NCBI RefSeq assembly: GCF_016734805.1
Contig: NZ_JAERQG010000001.1
Span: 496,001-560,000 of the forward strand
Direction of reading: 5' to 3'
DNA: 64,000 nucleotides
Origin: Marivirga atlantica
GTDB taxonomy: Bacteria; Bacteroidota; Bacteroidia; Cytophagales; Cyclobacteriaceae
The translations under genes and the position numbers were made by a program. The notes under the pieces were generated by a model that worked only from the letters and a program-made list of their open reading frames with translations, searched no databases and was not told the DNA's origin. This document shows, in pieces, positions 59,906 through 64,000 of the stretch (position 1 is its first letter; the number at the start of each line of letters is the position of its first letter).

Positions 59906-62900
59906 CTCTATTATTCCATAAGTCTTTAAATTGCTCAAACTCTTTATTAAACTGAACTGATAAGCCTGTTACAGTTACCTGACCCTCAATTAGGCCTTCA
60001 AACTCATTTTTTCTGTAACCAGTTAGTTTATAAGTACCATCTTCAGTAAGTAGATATTCGATTAATACATTGCCAAGAATGTCTGTTGCACTTTGGTCTT
60101 GGCGTTGCTGACCTTCCAAATCTACCTGGCTACCAATTTGCACTCTAAACCTGTTATTGAATAAACTTTTACTCAGACTCAATCCTAATTGGGTTCTATC
60201 CTTAGCGGTGCCACTTTCATAATCTTTATAGCTGTCTAAATCTAAGCTCAGATCAATTCCTTTAATGTATTGATCACTAATTTTATTCAATTGATTAGTT
60301 AGAATCTGGCTGGCAGAATTTCGAGCTATTACTTCTGAATCGGGGCCAGTGCCTGATGAACCACGAGGGAAAAATTGATTAAGCACAAGCAAAGAAAAAA
60401 CCTGCTTGTTCAATTCGGCTTCATTGTTATTAATGGATTGAATTTGCTGATAAACTTGTCCACCGAAGGTGCCTCTTACATCCTGCGGCATGTTTAAACC
60501 AAAAGTAATTTCAGGACTTGAAAGGCTACCATTTATAAAAAGGTTTACTATAAAGGGTACTTTTTGTCTGTATTGTGATTTTGTTTGAGAGCTACTTGAA
60601 GGATCAGCCATTAATGTGGATGGAGAAGTTTCCACCTGGTAGTTAGCTGTAATATCCAGACCTGCCTCATAAGGATCACCATACCATTTTACCTGGCTGC
60701 CCGATTGTATTTCAAATTTACGTTTTACTAAATCATAAAGGCTGAGTTGATAGTAGCCTTCGTTTACCAAATAGTTTCCTGTGAGGTTAATTGTTCCGGC
60801 TTCATTTAACCCTAAGTTTAAGTCACTTTCACCTGAAATAATTAGGTAATCACCTCTACGCTCATCTACCACTACTTTAAATTGAGCATTTTTATCTGTT
60901 TTAATGAGGGCATCTAACTCAATTCCACTTATATCGACATTCTTTGAGGTACTATCGCCCTTTACCTTTAAGCTATCGAGCGCTTCATAAGGGCTGCGAA
61001 AACGAACAATTCCTTCCCGTTCAATAATATCAACTGTTGAAGGAGGTACTACATAAGTGAAGCTGGTATTATCATTTATGGTTAATTCTGAATTAATTTT
61101 TGGCCTGTTTAGAGTGCCTTTCCAGCTTATATTGGCATCCACATAAACTTTCCCATAATAAGTCTCATTATTACTTTTATCGGTATTCATTAGCTGGAAA
61201 TTATTGGCTTTTAACTCAAGCTGAATATCAGGATTAAGTAGTTCATTTGTGTAGATATCTCCAGTTAGCTGCATTTTATTATTCTGTTCATCTAAAACAG
61301 TAAAGTTGTCTAAATGGATAGTTTGGTTTTTTAGCAATAGCTTCTCATTAGGGAGCTTAAATTGTGTATTTAAATCGGTTGAAAATACGCTGGCATCTTT
61401 AAATCGGATATCACCTGAATAATCGAAATTGTCAATGTTACCTTTGATTTTGAAGTTTCCTGCAATCGTGCCTGAGGCTTCTTTAATAAACCCTTCAGAA
61501 AAAGCTGTTACAAATGGTAATGAAAGCTTGAGCATTTCCAGGTCAATGTCAAATGTTGGGCTTTCCGTATTAGTGTCTATCCAACCACCACCTTCTAAAT
61601 CAAGCGGTCCTTTGGCATCTATCTTTAAATCATATTTATGATTTTCAATTTGTTTTGCTGATAAGCTCAAGTTGCCACCGTCTTTATCGAAAACAGAAAT
61701 GTTCTTTAAGTTTATATCAGCAGTGAAATCCAAGGGGTTATTATAATCTGCCAGACGAAACTTTCCATCTAACATGCCTTTAAGTATTATTTCTTCAGGG
61801 TTTAGAAGCGAAATAAAATTCTCGATCCGGAACTGACTAAAATCTATAGCTAAACCATTTGAGTTTTCATTTTCTATGGTTTCAATTGCCAAAGACTGCT
61901 CCCCTTGTTTTAAGCGGAGACTTTCAATACGCAATTTATTATCTGTAAACTTGAAAGTATTATCGTCATTTACCTCCCATCTTGAACCATTTAACAGCAA
62001 CCTATCAGGGTTAATTTTCCAGTTTAAGGAATCATTATACTCTTTTGCAGTCGCATTAATAAAGAACAAACTATCAGAAAGTTCATCAAGCATGAATAGC
62101 TTAAAATTAGCTTGTTCCTGGTTTACATCTGCCAGTAGCGAAGTTTCATAAATATTGATGAAGCCGGATTCAATTTTCTTTATAGTATTTTCAAGTTTTA
62201 AGGAGTTGGTATCGGCTTTAATATCCATTGCTAAACTATCGATGCTAATATCTTGATAAGTAAGCTGAGGGAGGTTTAATTGGAAATCAAGCATTTTCTT
62301 TTTCGACAGATACTCACCGTGAAACCTTAATGGATCAAAAGTGAGAGATTCATTAAGCAGGGCATTTACATTTTCGCTTAGGGCGGCCTTAATGTCTACC
62401 TTAACATCTACCGGTTTGTATGTGGAATCCACATTGAAAAGCTCTAAAGCCAGAATATTTTCCGCATTATATTGAATTCTGCTAAGCGCATTTAGTGGCT
62501 GATTGAGTTTTACCTCACCCGAAATTTGCTCCCACTCTAAAGAAATGTAGCTGCTGTCTGCATCGTTACCCACTTTAAGTTTGAGAGGATCAAAAGTGAA
62601 AAAATTTGTCTGATCGGCATAAGACATTCGCTCGATTTTCAGGTCAATATATTGAGAGCTATCGATCAGTAAAATATCTGAGTTTAAATGAAGCTGGGCA
62701 TAAGCCAATGAATCTGCGATGCCAAAAGTCTGAAGGTTAAGTTTATCAAGATTCAGGTCTAAAGTGATTTTTTGCTGAGTAGAATCGAGTTTTCCATTTG
62801 CAGTAAGCTGATAGGCTAGTTTATTATCTTTGTATTTACTGTTTAAGTTTAGCGAGTCCTTTATCACTTGCAAATCGAGAAAAAGGGAGTCGAAGTCCAT

Positions 62901-64000
62901 TTGTTGATAACTAAACTTAGGAATAATGATGCTGGCATCAGTTGTTAAATTAGGCCATTTAAATCCTGAGCCTTCGGCATTTACAAAAACATCGGTTGGT
63001 TCAAAACTAATAGAGTCTTGCAACCACTTGTCTAAAGCCAATTTACTTGCTTTTAGGTCAAGCTTATAATCTTGTTTTTTGGTCAGGTTTAGGAATCCTT
63101 TTACATCTAGTTGAGAATAGTTATCAATAACAGCATTAGCATCTGCCGATACTTTTTGGGGAGAATAAAATCCCTTTCCAGTTAACTCAACTTTTTGAGG
63201 GTAATGATTGGGGTAGTCGGATGGCATGAAAAAAGAGAAATCATTGGTACTCGCATTCAAGGTTAAATCATTAAGAGTTACTTGAATGCTGTCAGCATTC
63301 ATCCATCTCTCTACTGAACCTTTGGTATTGATGCTTGATTTCTCACCGTAAAAAACAACGAGCTTTTCGATATCAGTTTTTAGAGCATTACCTTTTAGCT
63401 GGCCATATAAAGCAATTGGGTGTTTGGCCAGAGAATCATAGGGAGCAACTTTTTTCAGGCTTGGAGAGAAATAATATGCATCATTAAGAGCAACCTTTGT
63501 TCCCGCTTTAAATTGAATGTTAGCATTGATTTTATTCAGGTCAGCTTCTATCAGTTCATCAAAGGAATTATACTGTAAAATGATATCACCATCAATATTT
63601 GTTTGATTGGCTTGTAGCTTTAAACCAATTAATGAAATTCCTTTGTCGTTAAAGTCAAGATCTGTTTTAAGTTGTTTGAGGTTAAAGTTGTTTTTGTCCT
63701 GAGCGGAAAAACGAAGCTCATCGGCCTTAATCTGCTTAGAAGAAAAAGAAAGTGATTCAGAAGAAAGATTTATGTGGCTATAATTGAGGTGATTTGCATC
63801 AAAGCTTTTAGTCTTGACAGGTTTGCCCATGTTAATAGCCAGCTGCCGCAAGTTGAAGTCGATTTCACCAACATCAATAGTCCAGTCAGGTAAAGTAAAG
63901 GGTTCGTCAGAGTTGTTGTTGACAGAATCACTTTGAGCACTTGTGGTATCTGTAGTGGGTAACAGTAAAGAGAATGATTGCTGCTGGTTCAAAAGCCTTT
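59895..64000 (-). CDS. tamB: TamB-like (DUF490) translocation and assembly module protein, N terminus cut by window edge
   Basis: About 1367 residues are visible and the frame stays open at the window edge, so the membrane-anchor start is missing. The product is a long repetitive beta-structure (alternating hydrophobic strands, Asn/Asp/Ser/Leu-rich), as in AsmA/TamB proteins that bridge inner and outer membranes. The last about 400 residues form the conserved TamB C-terminal domain (VPPSTVDIIEREGIVRF, FGLNMPQDVRGTFGGQVYQQ, NQFFPRGS). It partners TamL, encoded 11 bases into its end. Role: outer-membrane protein insertion and possibly phospholipid transfer. Confidence 0.92.
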   Translation of the reverse strand, partial: RLLNQQQSFSLLLPTTDTTSAQSDSVNNNSDEPFTLPDWTIDVGEIDFNLRQLAINMGKPVKTKSFDANHLNYSHINLSSESLSFSSKQIKADELRFSAQDKNNFNLKQLKTDLDFNDKGISLIGLKLQANQTNIDGDIILQYNSFDELIEADLNKINANIQFKAGTKVALNDAYYFSPSLKKVAPYDSLAKHPIALYGQLKGNALKTDIEKLVVFYGEKSSINTKGSVERWMNADSIQVTLNDLTLNASTNDFSFFMPSDYPNHYPQKVELTGKGFYSPQKVSADANAVIDNYSQLDVKGFLNLTKKQDYKLDLKASKLALDKWLQDSISFEPTDVFVNAEGSGFKWPNLTTDASIIIPKFSYQQMDFDSLFLDLQVIKDSLNLNSKYKDNKLAYQLTANGKLDSTQQKITLDLNLDKLNLQTFGIADSLAYAQLHLNSDILLIDSSQYIDLKIERMSYADQTNFFTFDPLKLKVGNDADSSYISLEWEQISGEVKLNQPLNALSRIQYNAENILALELFNVDSTYKPVDVKVDIKAALSENVNALLNESLTFDPLRFHGEYLSKKKMLDFQLNLPQLTYQDISIDSLAMDIKADTNSLKLENTIKKIESGFINIYETSLLADVNQEQANFKLFMLDELSDSLFFINATAKEYNDSLNWKINPDRLLLNGSRWEVNDDNTFKFTDNKLRIESLRLKQGEQSLAIETIENENSNGLAIDFSQFRIENFISLLNPEEIILKGMLDGKFRLADYNNPLDFTADINLKNISVFDKDGGNLSLSAKQIENHKYDLKIDAKGPLDLEGGGWIDTNTESPTFDIDLEMLKLSLPFVTAFSEGFIKEASGTIAGNFKIKGNIDNFDYSGDIRFKDASVFSTDLNTQFKLPNEKLLLKNQTIHLDNFTVLDEQNNKMQLTGDIYTNELLNPDIQLELKANNFQLMNTDKSNNETYYGKVYVDANISWKGTLNRPKINSELTINDNTSFTYVVPPSTVDIIEREGIVRFRSPYEALDSLKVKGDSTSKNVDISGIELDALIKTDKNAQFKVVVDERRGDYLIISGESDLNLGLNEAGTINLTGNYLVNEGYYQLSLYDLVKRKFEIQSGSQVKWYGDPYEAGLDITANYQVETSPSTLMADPSSSSQTKSQYRQKVPFIVNLFINGSLSSPEITFGLNMPQDVRGTFGGQVYQQIQSINNNEAELNKQVFSLLVLNQFFPRGSSGTGPDSEVIARNSASQILTNQLNKISDQYIKGIDLSLDLDSYKDYESGTAKDRTQLGLSLSKSLFNNRFRVQIGSQVDLEGQQRQDQSATDILGNVLIEYLLTEDGTYKLTGYRKNEFEGLIEGQVTVTGLSVQFNKEFEQFKDLWNNRDEE

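Noticed and set aside
1-64000. CRISPR arrays, insertion sequences, rRNA or tRNA genes, toxin-antitoxin pairs
   Set aside because: No regularly spaced repeats, transposase motifs, target duplications, RNA-gene stems or TA-like gene pairs were found in either strand.

Overview
The window is a gene-dense, AT-rich chromosomal segment of a Bacteroidota bacterium, most likely a Cytophagales-type, probably marine, gliding relative (an inference from family content, not a species call). The evidence is a type IX secretion cargo with a type B sorting domain beside a PorP/SprF protein, a GLPGLI protein beside a CarboxypepD_reg/OMP_b-brl_3 outer-membrane protein, TamL/TamB, TonB-linked genes, Bacteroidota-type promoters (TAnnTTTG at -7, sometimes TTG/TTTG about 20 nt upstream) and an almost complete lack of Shine-Dalgarno sequences. 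All nine clear signal-peptidase-I substrates have Gln at mature position +1. I see no mobile element, CRISPR array, rRNA or tRNA. Both ends cut a gene: a DUF5916 protein on the left and a TamB-like protein on the right.

Layout. 1-8 kb: the DUF5916 protein, then a divergent module of histidine kinase + OmpR-type regulator (-) against GLPGLI protein + outer-membrane beta-barrel protein (+), with four helically phased TTAAC/TTAAG repeats between them. 8-10.7 kb: an M14 carboxypeptidase, an unannotated 47-residue membrane peptide and a membrane J-domain protein, all with overlapping ends. 10.8-24.7 kb: nitrogen and amino-acid metabolism (gltB-gltD, gltX, ridA, a degenerate 3-hydroxyacyl-CoA dehydrogenase homologue, glutamate dehydrogenase, threonine/serine dehydratase) with small envelope proteins in between. 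24.7-41.6 kb: mixed housekeeping and envelope genes: a lipase-like lipoprotein, a lone receiver domain, BrkB/MtfA/GH15, a LemA-TPM-TPM operon, an aromatic amino-acid decarboxylase, bestrophin, MaoC, a tiny lipoprotein, an M28 glutaminyl-cyclase-like lipoprotein, nadC, a polytopic membrane protein and a TPR protein. 41.7-43.3 kb: rpsU-xerC-hpf. 43.3-50.9 kb: a four-helix-bundle membrane protein, an acyl-CoA dehydrogenase with a strong operator-like dyad, and an ECF sigma / TonB-like / beta-propeller T9SS cargo / PorP-OmpA operon. 51-57.5 kb: rimP-nusA-infB diverging from cysS. 57.6-64 kb: tamL and tamB.

How parts fit together. The most system-like unit is the sigma-TonB-cargo-PorP/OmpA operon (45627-50898). 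There the TonB-like protein occupies the usual anti-sigma position and has an unusually long cytoplasmic N terminus. The second is the two-component/GLPGLI/beta-barrel module, whose phased repeats look like the regulator's own binding site. Three further regulatory arrangements stand out: a perfect Shine-Dalgarno in front of rpsU, consistent with bS21 autoregulation; a terminator-like hairpin in the leader of rimP-nusA-infB; and a terminator-like hairpin between rpsU and xerC. The M28 lipoprotein is a good candidate for the enzyme that makes N-terminal pyroglutamate on the exported Gln+1 proteins of this same window. All functional statements come from reading the sequence; no database search was run.
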